A DNA stretch of 64,000 nucleotides from Anastatus disparis (taxonomy: Eukaryota; Arthropoda; Insecta; Hymenoptera; Eupelmidae): contig JAFFSR010000017.1 in NCBI GenBank assembly GCA_017163975.1, positions 744,001 to 808,000 on the forward strand, in the 5' to 3' direction. The position numbers and the translations under genes were made by a program. Below, in pieces: positions 11,756 through 22,499 of the stretch. The notes under the pieces are model-generated. The model was not told the DNA's origin and made no database searches. It saw nothing but the letters and a program-made list of their open reading frames with translations. Numbering within the stretch: position 1 is the first letter of the stretch; each line of letters begins with the position of its first letter.

Positions 11756-12026
11756 GGGATTACAAACAATTCTGATATTTATTCATATGAAAGAAAAAGA
11801 AATTTATTTTCAAACTGTATTTGATCGATAAAGTATAGGTCTAAAGCAAACCCTTGAACATTTTGTTTTGTAATAGGTCATTTATTTTTGTCCTTTTCGA
11901 ATCAAAATCTCAACTTCATTATATATTGTGTCATGAAACGAATTTTTAAATTAGTGTTATTCAAAAACTATATAGTAATAAAAAGACATTATTTTTTTAT
12001 AAATTATTGATTTTTTTAATAATATA

Positions 12027-12885
12027 GCATAAGAGAAAATAGTATATTACGATACGGGCGACTTAAATCACCTATTATTATACGGCGAAGTTAGGGCCCG
12101 AGCGTCAGCGAGGGTCCTAAACGCCGTGTAATAATAGGTGAATTTAAGTCGCGAGTATCGTATACTATTTTATAGCTCGAGTGATTTAAATCCGCCACAC
12201 TACATCTGTACTCAAAATTCAATAACAAACAAAGGCTATGCACTCCACGAATGATAATTCATTAAAAAAACGAATTCTATTTACCAGCAAAACTAGGCAT
12301 TCTACGAATGATAAATCGTAAAAAAAAGCGAAAACTGCAAAAAAGCAAAATCTAAGCACTTCGCGAATAATAAATAGAAAAAAAATAAAAAATATATATA
12401 AAGCATGAAATAACATTATGTCAAACTGTTGAAATTAATTCTGTAATAATAAAAATCTAAATTTCCTTTCATATATGTATTAGGGCCGTAGGAGCAACAA
12501 TTGGTAACTTATGTATTGTATTAACAGTTGCGTTTAGGGGAATCACAGACTCGACGGAGTCTTAGAGCGTCGAAATGACTACCTCTTCGCTTCACATGTT
12601 ACACTGATATTAACTTTGGTTTTACACGTATTTAACACGCTTATCATTGTTATTTATTTTGAAAAATATCGATATAAAAGAGTTGCAATAATCTACACCT
12701 TATTATTATCGATGAATAAACTCTTAAAAATAATCCAAATATCAAAATATCGCTTATTATAAGTGCGTGATTTAAGTGAATTCAGCGTTATATTCATTAT
12801 CGAACAGCATAAAAATTTATCGTTTAACTATCGGCTCAGCGGGATTTAAGCGCGGATTTAAATCACGCAGTGCTATAAAAATAAT
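12027..12885. mobile_element. 850-bp insertion in segment A
   Basis: Segment B reads continuously from TAGCATAAAAGAAAA into ATAATTTGACATTAG (43,814-43,850). Segment A has about 850 extra bases between these words. Near its ends are TAGTATATTACGATACGGGC and GATTTAAATCACGCAGTGCT. The ends share the theme GATTTAAATC and GACTTAAATCACC but are not a clean TIR. A minus-strand 65-codon frame inside (12,219-12,416) is low-complexity and not a gene. Confidence 0.6.
12040..12172. repeat. 130-bp hairpin
   Basis: AGTATATTACGATACGGGCG followed by ACTTAAATCACCTATTATTA pairs with TAATAATAGGTGAATTTAAG and CGCGAGTATCGTATACT, around a GC-rich loop (GGGCCCGAGCGTCAGCGAGG). It sits at the left edge of the 850-bp insertion. 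Confidence 0.75.
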
Positions 12886-13700
12886 TTGACATTAGTGAAT
12901 AATAAAATAATCAATGATGATCAAAAACATGTATTATTTGTAAGATATTAAAAAAAAAACAGGCACATTTGTTTTAAATTTATCCTAGAGCAGGTCGCTC
13001 ATCTTTGTCCTTTCATATTAAAGAAATGAAATTTCATTTCCAACTGCAGAATGAGTAAAAAAAAGGAAACCTTATTTTTCGCCATAAAAATAGTGATTAT
13101 ACATTGGTTTGAAATGATATTAAATTCGTATGTAAAAACTTCCTTTTATCACGGAATTTCACGCAAACTTTGTGACTACACAGCGTAAAAAGTTTTTTTA
13201 ACTTTAAAGAAGCTGCTTTTAAATTGAATGAATGCGGTGCAAAGAAATTAATTCATTTGAGTCAAAGAAAAATCATTTTTAAATTAATGAAATAATTTTT
13301 AAAATAAAAAAAAAACTTGGAATATTCTTTAATACAATATTATATTTGAAAAAAAAAAAATTTTCGAATTTAGAAAAATATCTTTTTAACTTTGAGAAAT
13401 TAGTTACTTCCATAATAGTGTTGAAAGTCAGTAAAACTTTCTTAAAAACAATGCTAAATTTTTTTTTTTTTTTAATGTAATATTTATTTGAAATAAGTTT
13501 TATATAAGAATGAAAAAAATATCTTACGTCAAATAATTTTTTAATCCAAATACATAATTTTTAAATTAAACAAATTAGTTCATGACTTCGATAAAGCTAT
13601 CTCTTTTCAACATCAGAATGTTTGTTGGTGCAAAAAAGCGGTGTAATTTATTAAATTTCTTTACATTAAAAATTACGTTCAAGTAACAACCGGTACTTAA

Positions 13701-14092
13701 GTTAGGTCTATGAATAGGAGCCTAAGATCGTCTATGATAATAAAAATTTATATGGTTGGAATATATATTCAGAATAGATTAAATTACTTATATTATTTCC
13801 TTCATTAAGAAATAATAAGTTGATTAAAATAAAAAATTTTTCCTCATTTATTTTTCAATCTATTTTCAATTATAACAAATTTTATTAAAAACGGAGCAAT
13901 TTATTTTAACATATTTTAACAATGAAAATAATACTTTAAATTTATTTAGAAATAATACTTTTAATCTTATTTAAATAATGAAAATAATTTTAATTTATAA
14001 AATTCATAGTAAAGGATTAAATATTTTCATCTTACCTACCAGAAATAAAATGTTGGTTTTTGAATAATCGCCATTGTGACTCGAAGGATTAC
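13701..14092. repeat. Segment C, left part, paralogous to 56,335-56,545
   Basis: 13,700-13,880 shows nothing. From about 13,890 (CGGAGCAATTTATTTTAACA) to the ACTCGAAGGATTAC at 14,092 the sequence matches 56,338-56,550. The match resumes after the next element at 17,261. Confidence 0.75.
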
Positions 14093-14844
14093 CCCACATA
14101 GCATGAAATATTTATGAAAGCTTTCAGAAATATTTGCAAGGAAAGAATGAAAGATTTCAAACATCTTTCGATGAAAGATTGTTGAAAGCCCGCTATGTCC
14201 GCCTGAGGGACTGCAAATAAATATTTCAATGAAAGTTTTCTGAAAGATTTCAACAAGATTTTCTAAAATATTTTAAATAAATATTTAAGAAATATTTATG
14301 CAATATTTCGAAGCAATATTTAAACAATCAAATAAATCTTTCATGAAAGATCTATAAAAGATTTCAGCAATATTTACGGTAACATTTCAAGAAAATATTT
14401 ATGAAAGATTTCTACAATCTTTCATTGCAAGATTATCACAGTTTCCAAAATCTTTCATGAAAGATTTATGAAATATTTTTCCTTTTTTTCAGAAATATAT
14501 TTAGTGTACATATCGATAAAATCTTTCATTAGCCTTTTGCGAAAAGTTTTAAACGGAAATGTTGTTCAAAGCCTGCTATATTTCAATGAAAGTTTTCTGA
14601 AAGATTTTAACAAGATTTTCTAAAATATTTCAAATAAATATTTAGGAAATATTCATGCAATGTTTTGAAGCAATATTTAAACAATCAAATAAATCTTTCA
14701 TGAAAGATTTCTGAAAGATTTCATCAATATTTAAAGTAATATATTAAAGGAATCTTTTCGAAAGATTTCTACAATCTTTCATTGCAAGATTATTAACGTC
14801 ATAGAAATCTTTCATTTCTACAATCTTTTGGTGGTATCGATATA

Positions 14845-14848
<4 letters not shown>

Positions 14849-14917
<69 letters not shown>
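14849..14917. repeat. AC microsatellite
   Basis: An uninterrupted AC dinucleotide tract of about 68 bp lies inside the tandem-repeat element. The cysteine/valine open frame on the minus strand is a translation of it. Confidence 0.97.
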
Positions 14918-14922
<5 letters not shown>

Positions 14923-15339
14923 TCACAATAATTGTAGTTTTTATTTACATGATACTATATTATATTTTGATAAATTATACTTCTACATGAAATACATATC
15001 CGCATACATAATTTTACATTCACTTATAAAGTCGCATTTATATTGGATAAGATGAGCGCTGGGCACGTATGCACTAATCAGAGCTTTTGCCTTATATAGT
15101 AAATCAGCTATCCTCTTACCACTTGGGGACAAAACGCGCATTGAACGCGCGTCCTCCTATCGGCATGATTAGGATACTCAATCGTTGCAGAAAAATAACT
15201 CCTAAAAATATTTCATTGAAAGATTTCTGAAATATTTTAACAATATTTCTAAATCGTTTCGAATAAATATTTACACAATATATCGTGGCCAGATTTAAAC
15301 AATCAAATAAATCTTTCATTGCAATATTGTAACTATCAT

Positions 15340-16150
15340 AGAAATCTTTCATGAAAGATTTATGAAAGATTTCAGCAATATCAACAGTGATATTTCGGGA
15401 AAATATTTCTAAAATATTTCATTGCAAGATTATCAGAGTTACAAAAATCTTTCATGAAAGATTTATGAAAGATTTCAGAAATATTTACGGTAATATTTCA
15501 AGAAAATATTTATTAAAATTTTCACAATCTTTCATTGCAAAATTATCACTGTTTTAAAAATTTTTTATGAAAGATTTATGAAAGATTTCAGCAATATTTA
15601 CGGTAACATTTCAAGAAAATATTTAATAAAGGCTTTCACAATCTTTCATTGTAAGATTATCACAGTTTTAAAAATCTTTCATGAAAGATTTATGAAAGAT
15701 TTCAGCAATATTTACAGTAATATTTCAAGAAAAAATTTATTAAATATTTTTACAATCTTTCATTGTAAAATTATCAGAGTTACAAAAATCTTTCATGAAA
15801 GATTTATGAAAGATTTCAGCAATATTTACGGTAATATTTCAAAAAAATATTTATTAAAGGCTTTCACAATCTTTCATTGTAAGATTATCACAGTTTTAAA
15901 AATCTTTCATGAAAGATTTATGAAAGATTTCAGCAATATTTACGGTAATATTTCAAGAAAAAATTTATTCAATATTTCTACAATCTTTCATTGCAAGGTT
16001 ATCAGAGTTACAAAAATCTTTCATGAAAGATTTATGAAAGATTTTAGCAGCATTGACGGTAATATTTCAAGAAAATATTTATAAAAGATTTCTACAATTT
16101 TTCATTGCAAAATTACCACAGTTTTAAAAATCTTTCATGTAAGATTTATG
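15340..16150. repeat. 114-bp tandem repeat, about seven units
   Basis: The word GAAAGATTTATGAAAGATTT recurs at about 15,456, 15,569, 15,686, 15,799, 15,913 and 16,027, giving spacings of 113-117 bp. Because 114 is 38 codons, a 168-codon repetitive frame stays open through five units. It is low-complexity and not supported as a gene. Confidence 0.9.
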
Positions 16151-16159
16151 AAAGATAGT

Positions 16160-17095
16160 GTGAAGGTTTTTGGCTGAAGCATGGAGAACACTGGAGAGAA
16201 ATCTTTTATAAATCTTTCAAACAGGTTTCCTTAAAAATTTCTATGAAAGCTTCCAACAATCTATCGTTGTAGTTTAAGTAAACAAAAAATCTCGCAGAGA
16301 AATATTGTTGAAACATTTTATAAAATATTCCATAAAGCTTTCTATGAGAGATCACTACTATATTTCCTTGCAATATTACATGAAATATTTATGAAATATT
16401 GCGTCAAGATTTTTGGGAACAGCATGGAGAACGCTCAGGAGCAATCTTCCATAAATCTTTCAATTATGTATCCCGAAAGATTTCGATGAAAGCTTCCAAC
16501 AATCTTTCATCGCAGTCTAAGTAAACCATAAATCTTGCAGAGAAATATTGTTGAATAGATTTCATGAAATATTCCGTGAAACCTTCTTTGTGAGATTGCT
16601 ACTACGTTACGTTGCAATATTATATTAAAGATTTATAAAAGATTGCGCGAAGGTTTCAAGGTAGAGTAGGGAAAACGTATGGGAGAAATCTTGCATAAAT
16701 CTTTCAAACATGTTTCCTGAAAGATTTCAATGAAAGCTTCCAACAATCTTTCATCGCAGTCTGAGTAAACCAAAAATCTTGCAGTAAAATATTGTTGAAA
16801 GATTTATGAAATATTCCGTGAAGCCTTCTCTGTAAGATCGCTAATATATTTCCTTGCAATGTTGTATAAAAGATTTATGAAAGATTGCGTGAAGTTTTCG
16901 AGGTACAGCTAGGAGAATCCCTGTGAGAAATCTTTCATAAATCTTTCAATCATGTTTCGTGAAAACTTTCTTTGAAAGCTTTCAGCAATCTTTCATTGCA
17001 ATATAAGTTAACCAATAATCTTGCAGAGAAATATTGTTGAAAGATTTATGAAATATTGTTTGTAATATTTCATCGAGATTTCAAGAAATATTTCA
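16160..17095. repeat. 240-bp tandem repeat, four units
   Basis: Units start at GTGAAGGTTTTTGGCTG (16,161), GCGTCAAGATTTTTGGG (16,403), GCGCGAAGGTTTCAAGG (16,643) and GCGTGAAGTTTTCGAGG (about 16,886). Each contains GCTTCCAACAATCT and TCTTGCAGAGAAATATTG. Confidence 0.85.
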
Positions 17096-17260
17096 ATATA
17101 ATATTACTGTAATATTGCTGAAAGATTTCATTGAAAGATTTTTTATTCGTTCGTTATATCTTGCTACGAAATATTTCAACAATATTTAAAAAATATTTCT
17201 AAGAAATCTTTCACTGAAAGATTTTGAAATGTTTCACTGTTTTATTTCATGCTATGTGGG

Positions 17261-17496
17261 ACAGTGAAGTTGACAGTGGTGATTTTGAAGGAAGTGAAAT
17301 CCGTTATTATCAAGTCCTCACAATCGTCTGGCACGAAAGACACAAGAGTAACTTTTTTTTTGTACTTTTCTAATACATCGACTTTGCTCCAGATGCTTCT
17401 CGGGTTTGCGCACGCCGTATTCGCAAAATTTATATCTATGTATATATATATATATATCGCAAGCATTTAGAACAGTATGTATTGCATCGTATGAAT
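17261..17496. repeat. Segment C, right part
   Basis: ACAGTGAAGTTGACAGTGGT and GAAATCCGTTATTAT match 56,544-56,600, directly continuing the paralogue interrupted by the 3.2-kb element. A short TA tract lies at 17,439-17,458. The overlapping open frames on both strands have no protein features. Confidence 0.7.
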
Positions 17497-19243
17497 CAGG
17501 ATTGTAAATGAAGAAATGGTTTTTCATTTGAAATAGGAAAGTAATTGAAAATGCTCGCACCATTTACCATTTACAGAGCAAGAAAATGGTAAATGGTCGG
17601 ACCATTTACTAGTTACTGGGTGAGTAAATGGTAAATGGTCAGACCATTTACCATTTACAGAGCAAGTAAATGGTAAATAGTCTCACCAGTTCCCAGTTAC
17701 AGAGCAAGGAACTGGAAATAATCGGACCATTTACCAGTTAGTGGGTGAGTAGATGGTAAATGGTCGGACCATTTTCCAGTTACTGGGTAAGTAAATGGTA
17801 AATAGTCGGACCATTTACCAGTTACTGGGCGAGTAAGTAGTAAATAGTTGGACCATTTACCAGTTACTGAGTGAGGAACTGAAAATGGTTGGACCAGTTC
17901 GCAGTTACTGGGTGGGTAATTAGCCAAATCAATTGGTTGGCAGTTACCGGGTGGAAAACTGATAAATGGTTGGATCATTTACCATTTACAGAGCAAGTAA
18001 ATGGTAAATAGTCTCACCAGTTCCCAGTTACAGAGCAAGGAACTGGAAATAATCGGACCATTTACCAGTTAGTGGGTGAGTAAATGGTAAATGGTCGGAC
18101 CATTTTCCAGTTACTGGGTAAGTAAATGGAAAATAGTCGGGCCATTTACCAGTTACTGGGCGAGTAAGTAGTAAATAGTTGGACCATTTACCAGTTACTG
18201 AGTGAGGAACTGAAAATGGTTGGACCAGTTCGCAGTTACTGGGTGGGTAACTAGCCAAATAAATTAGTTGGCAGTTACCGGGTGGAAAACTGGTAAATGG
18301 TCAAATCAAGCAGTTAGCAGTTACCGGGTGGGTAACTAATAAATGGTTGGACCATTTACCAGTTACTGGGTGAGTAAATGGTAAATGGTCGGACCATTTA
18401 CCATTTACAGAGCAAGTAAACGGTAAATGGTCTAACCAGTTCCCAGTTACAGAGCAAGTAACTGGAAAAGATCGGACCATTTATTAGTTACTGGGTGAGT
18501 AAATGGTAAATGGTCGGACCATTTACCATTTACAGAGCAAGTAAATGGTAAATAGTCTAATCAGTTCTTAGTTACAGAGCAAGTAACTGGAAATGGTCGG
18601 ACCATTTACCATTTACAGAGCAAGTAAACGGTAAATGGTCTAACCAGTTCCCAGTTACAGAGCAAGTAACTGGAAAAGATCGGACCATTTATTAGTTACT
18701 GGGTGAGTAAATGGTAAATGGTCGGACCATTTACCATTTACAGAGCAAGTAAATGGTAAATAGTCTAATCAGTTCTTAGTTACAGAGCAAGTAACTGGAA
18801 ATGGTCGGACTATTTACCAGTTAACGGGTGAGTAAATGCTAAATGGTCGGACCATTTACCATTTACAGAGCAAGAAACTGGAAATTGTCGGACCATTTAC
18901 CAGTTAGTGGGTGAGTAAATGGTAAATGGTCTGACTATTCATCATTTGCTCACTTAGTAACTGGTAAATGGTTTGACTATTTCCATTTATTTACCTAGTC
19001 ACTGGTAAATGGTTCGACCATTTACCATTTACTTACTCAGTAACTGGTAAATGGTCCGACCATTTACTATTTACTTGCTCTGTAAATGGTAAATGGTGCG
19101 AGCATTTACCATTTACTTGCTCTGTAAATGGTAAATGGTGCGAGCATTTACCATTTACTTGCTCTGTAAGTGGTAAATGGTGCGAGCATTTTCAATTACT
19201 TGACTATTTCAAATGAAAAACCATTTCCTCATTTACAACTCTG
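17497..19243. mobile_element. 42-bp satellite, array 2, framed by 80-bp inverted repeats
   Basis: The left end CAGGATTGTAAATGAAGAAA continues through TTTTTCATTTGAAATAG and GAAAATGCTCGCACCATTTA. It is matched in reverse by the last 80 bp before 19,243. Between them lie about 40 units of the 42-bp palindromic repeat. Higher-order copies are visible: 17,645-17,960 repeats at 17,978-18,290 (offset about 334 bp), and 18,400-18,600 repeats with an offset of about 210 bp (five units). Two long minus-strand frames at 17,697 and 18,028 are read-through of this repeat and are not genes. Confidence 0.85.
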
Positions 19244-19403
19244 CTCTGAGTGCAGACACCCCATCTCCGACCTGCCATATAGTGGGCCTGTAGAGCGTTG
19301 GACATTGCTTTGTGACGAGATATACTTCCCCTCTTGACGCTATAGCTTGCATTGGTGTGTAGACACCCCCTCTCTTACTTACCATACAGGGGGCCTGTAA
19401 GCG
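19244..19403. repeat. Satellite units right of the composite insertion
   Basis: Two units of about 110-125 bp: TGCAGACACCCCATCTCC…GGGCCTGTAGAGCGTTGG and TGTAGACACCCCCTCTCTTA…GGGGCCTGTAAGCG. The second is interrupted by the next foldback and resumes at 20,811 (CTGTAAGCGTTGGGCTTTG). Confidence 0.75.
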
Positions 19404-20810
19404 ACCGTTACGAACTTGGCGAAATAAAATGGATTAAAAAAAAAATAAATATCCAAAAAATTGCGTTTTTTTGCAGGTTTTGCAAAAAAAAAAAAAACTT
19501 ACGTATTCACTCATTTTTTTGCAAAATTAAAAAATTATTCATTGTAGCGAATTAAGTAATAAATAATTTTTTTTACATGAAATAAACATTTATTGTATAA
19601 TAAAAAAAGTACTAATCGTTTGCAAATTTATTGCGGATGAGCCCAGGATTTCGCAAATTTGTAAATTTGTATTATTTTATGAATTGCTAAATGCAAAACA
19701 TATTGATCGCAGCGAATTTTGATAAAAAAATCGTTTTGTTCATAAATTATAAAAATAACGTATAAGTAAATTATACTAATCATTTGCAATTTTATTGCGG
19801 GTGAAGAATTAAATTTGAGAACTTAAACATTCGTTTGATTAATGTAAATAATAATAATTTTATGAATTAATTGACTTTGATAATTTTTCCAGTGCATTTG
19901 CGCATGCGCAAATATTAGATTTAAGCGCGTATTTTAAATGTATAATATATAAATGCTTGGTACTTTTATTTGATCCGATAAAAAGAAATGTTTTTTGAGA
20001 TTGTACTCCATTTATTAATAAATTGAATGGGATAAATCTTTTTTATGTTAATAATTTCGAATAATTTTTTTTAAATTATAACGATAAAAAAATTTTTATG
20101 AATTATTGAAAAACAATCTTTACTTATCATATATTATAATGATCGGTAAAAGAACCCTAAAAAAAATTAAAAAAGATAAAGATTTATCCCGTTTAATTTA
20201 TTAATAAATGGAGTACAATCTCAAAATCATTTCTTTTTATCGGATAAAATAAAAGTACCAAGCATTTATATATTAGACATTTAAAATACGCGCTTAAATC
20301 TAATATTTGCGTATGCGCAAATGCACTGGAGAAATTATCAAAGTCAGTTAATTCATAAAATTATTATTATTTACATTAATCAAACGAATGTTTACGTTCT
20401 CAAATTTAATTCTTTACCCGCAATAAAATTGCAAATGATTAGTATAATTTATTTATACGTTATTTTTATAATTTATGAATAAAACGATTTTTTTATCAAA
20501 ATTCGTTGCGATAAATATGTTTTGCATTTAGTAATTCATAAAATAATACAAATTTACAAATTTGCGAAATCTTGGGCTCATTCGCAATAAATTTGCAAAC
20601 GATTAGTACTTTTTTTATTATACAATAAATGTTTATTTTATGTAAAAAAAATTATTTATTACTTAATTCGCTACAATGGATAATTTTTTAATTTTGCAAA
20701 AAAAAACGATTTTCTTTTTAGAAATTGCAAAATCTGCAAAAAAAACGCAATTTATTTGGATATTTATTTTTTTTTTTTTATCCATTTCATTTCGCCAAGT
20801 TCGCAACGGT
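19404..20810. mobile_element. 1.4-kb near-perfect palindrome with 9-bp target duplication
   Basis: Ends are ACCGTTACGAACTTGGCGAA and TTCGCCAAGTTCGCAACGGT. CTGTAAGCG is present immediately outside both ends (19,395-19,403 and 20,811-20,819). The arms of about 640 bp pair along their whole length around a centre near 20,110-20,170 (for example TATAAATGCTTGGTACTTTT against AAAAGTACCAAGCATTTATA). A 9-bp duplication with long arms fits a foldback or Mutator-like non-autonomous element. The open frame at 19,352-19,555 spans its left boundary and is not a gene. Confidence 0.88.
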
Positions 20811-20890
20811 CTGTAAGCGTTGGGCTTTGTGAGAGCAGCGGTAAGTAGTACTTACTCCGCTTGGTGTTATTATAGCTTACATCGAAGGTA
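20811..20890. repeat. Satellite unit, right remainder
   Basis: It continues the unit broken at 19,403. TTACTCCGCTTGGTGTTATT and ATAGCTTACATCG match the corresponding part of the previous unit. Confidence 0.65.
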
Positions 20891-21230
20891 TAATATTGTG
20901 AATTTACATCAGACGCAAAAATTTAGTTGAAAATTTAAAAAATTAATAAAAAGTTTTAAAAAAAAAGATAAATTATGAATGAATGAAAAACGTATAAGAA
21001 AATTTATGAGGAAAATTATATAAAAAATTTAAGAAATTTTCAAATAATATAAAAGAAAAAATGCATGAGAAAAATTTTTATATAAAATAAAATTAAAATG
21101 AATAAATTTGGTGGTAGTAAAGTATAAAGTTGATTAAAAAGGTTAGGATGGGTACGATATAGGGTAAAATAAAAACAAAATAAATAATTTTAATACATCT
21201 ATTAAAAACAAAATAATATAACAATTAGTT
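20891..21230. other. AT-rich 3' flank of the five-exon gene
   Basis: Mostly A-rich with no coding signal. On the minus strand AATAAA overlaps the stop codon of the gene (GAATAAAAC at 21,236-21,228), a possible polyadenylation signal. Otherwise nothing is seen. Confidence 0.45.
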
Positions 21231-22001
21231 TTATTCGATTAATCTTCGGATAAATCTTTTGCTGAATTTCTTCAGGTTGTCCAATCTGGATTTTTCTTTA
21301 TCCAGAGCTTCAGTCTAAAATGAAAAAATTTTTAATAAATATTCAATTATTTTATGATGATAATATATAATTTCAGAATATTTACAAAATAGGATTTGTT
21401 AATGCAGTCATCACTGTTGTCAACGACTTCGTTGTGAAATTGGAGTAAGTGATTCGATGTAAATTGAAATCAGAAAAGGAAAATAAATTTAAGAAAATAT
21501 TTGAAATATTATTTTATAACTGTGCGTGAAAATACTTACAGCTTCCATCAGGGGTGTCACTGCTATAACCGTATGGATGCGTATGCAAGGTGTATTTGTC
21601 TGAAAAAGAAAAAGAATATATAATTAAAAAAGATAATATCATTAATATAATTAATAAAAATAAAATTATACCTCTAGGTCAAATATCGCGTTCATTTCCC
21701 TAGGCGTTTTTACACGAAGCCAAGGTAGACAATTCTGGGCTGATTGTGTTTTCTAAAAAAAAAAATATTTTAAAAATGATTTAAAATTTAAAAATATTTT
21801 AAAGTTAAAATATGCATACCCAAAAAGCGTTATTAATATCTTTAATTTCATCGGCTAAATTTTTCGATTGTAGCTTTCTTCTTTGTAAACGCATTACGCG
21901 TTTTCGTACCTGAAAAAGAAAACAAAAAATTCAATTTTAATTATGAATTTTAATTATAAAAAAGAAAAATAACTTACCATGGTTTCTCTAAAATTTTCCA
22001 T
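21231..22001 (-). CDS. Five-exon small basic protein gene, family not recognised
   Basis: The coding exons on the minus strand are 22,001-21,978, 21,909-21,820, 21,752-21,672, 21,599-21,540 and 21,314-21,231 (24, 90, 81, 60 and 84 bp). All four introns (68, 67, 72 and 225 bp) begin GT and end AG after pyrimidine-rich tracts. Every exon is a multiple of three and every intron is phase 0, giving 112 codons and a stop. The start ATG has A at -3 and G at +4. The protein is rich in lysine and arginine in exon 2 (VRKRVMRLQRRK), has a middle part with NCLPWLRVKTP, and ends in a charged, probably helical or coiled-coil tail (EALDKEKSRLDNLKKFSKRF). No signal peptide, membrane segment or known motif is seen. 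It lies beside a Polinton-type protease remnant on the same strand, so it may belong to a mobile or viral element or to the host. Exons were chosen by eye; a further micro-exon in the 225-bp intron cannot be excluded. Confidence 0.55.
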
Positions 22002-22499
22002 TGTACTGTTTTTGAAAAAAAATTTGGATGAAAAATTTCGAATGACAACGATGTTGACTCGTGTACAGATGAAAGTATAATGAGAAGAAAATTTTTGAAA
22101 AAAAAGATTTGAACACTGAAATATATAATGATGTTAAAAAGATAATGGGAGAAAAAAGTTTATGATACTCGCACATCTGGTATTTATTGTATACGATTTG
22201 CTGCTTATATTTGATAGCCACTTTTCAAAATATATTCTTATGAGTTGAGTTTATCCTGTAAAGAAAATGTTTTTATTATTATTGGGATAGAGGGTTAGAA
22301 ACACAAATAAAAAAGTCACAAAATTTTTAAAATTTTAAATTTATTTTAAACAATACAGTTTCGTCGTACAAGATTGAATACAGTAACTACCGCCTATGAT
22401 ATTTTTATTTAAAACATGAGTTAATATGTTACAACGAATGTTTTTTTTAACTTTTTTAACTAATTGATTAAAATAGTATAAAATTATTGTATCGTTAGC
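22002..22499. other. Possible promoter region of the five-exon gene
   Basis: On the minus strand AAATATAAGCAG lies about 210 bp upstream of the start codon and could be a TATA box. A minus-strand frame through this stretch (21,988-22,221) has no protein features and overlaps exon 1 in another phase. The rest is AT-rich and unremarkable. Confidence 0.3.

Larger units (their letters stand above)
10849..13700 (+). repeat. Segment A, paralogous to 42,829-45,735
   Basis: Long collinear similarity to segment B begins at ATGATTTTTCT and ends around ATGTTTGTTGGTGCAAAAAA (13,618; 45,712). Segment A carries an insertion at 12,027-12,885 that B lacks, and B carries a solo LTR that A lacks. It holds a tRNA-like SINE and a field of TGTTTAAAACTG repeats. 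No protein-coding gene was seen. Confidence 0.8.
14093..17260. mobile_element. 3.2-kb TIR element made of tandem repeats
   Basis: The ends are perfect 17-bp inverted repeats, CCCACATAGCATGAAAT at 14,093 and ATTTCATGCTATGTGGG ending at 17,260. The uninterrupted paralogue at 56,545 reads GATTACAGTAAAG. Here the same site reads GATTAC[element]ACAGTGAAG, so only AC (2 bp) is duplicated. The interior has no transposase. It is a succession of AAAGATTT/AAATATTT-rich tandem arrays with periods near 114 and 240 bp plus a CA microsatellite. A truncated relative starts at 59,009 and a 64-bp relative lies at 58,192. Confidence 0.85.
7696..19243. mobile_element. 11.5-kb composite insertion with hAT-like ends and 8-bp duplication
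   Basis: The left end reads CAGGGTTGTAAAT at 7,696 and the right end reads ATTTACAACTCTG ending at 19,243. CTCTGAGT stands directly outside both (7,688-7,695 and 19,244-19,251). Joining the two flanks restores an uninterrupted satellite unit (…CGCTATAG…CTCTGAGT, then GCAGACACCCC), comparable to the neighbouring unit at 19,325-19,370. CAG…CTG ends with an 8-bp duplication are typical of hAT elements. No transposase is present; the interior consists of other repeats. Recombination between two separate insertions could give the same picture. Confidence 0.5.

Noticed and set aside
14744..14926. Cysteine/valine repeat frame resembling a cysteine-rich peptide
   Set aside because: It is the AC microsatellite read in frame, not a toxin or peptide gene.
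15578..16084. 168-codon frame with repeated blocks of about 38 residues
   Set aside because: The repeat unit is 114 bp, divisible by three, so a frame stays open by geometry. Composition is that of the AT-rich satellite and no domain is seen.
17697..18258. Two long minus-strand frames with VTGKWS repeats
   Set aside because: They are translations of the 42-bp satellite and duplicate each other because of the 334-bp higher-order repeat.
7690..19245. CRISPR-like regular repeat arrays
   Set aside because: Units are contiguous and palindromic without unique spacers, and the DNA is eukaryotic.
21370..21425. Extra 41-bp exon in the 225-bp intron of the five-exon gene
   Set aside because: Its length would break the frame and its acceptor site lacks a pyrimidine tract.
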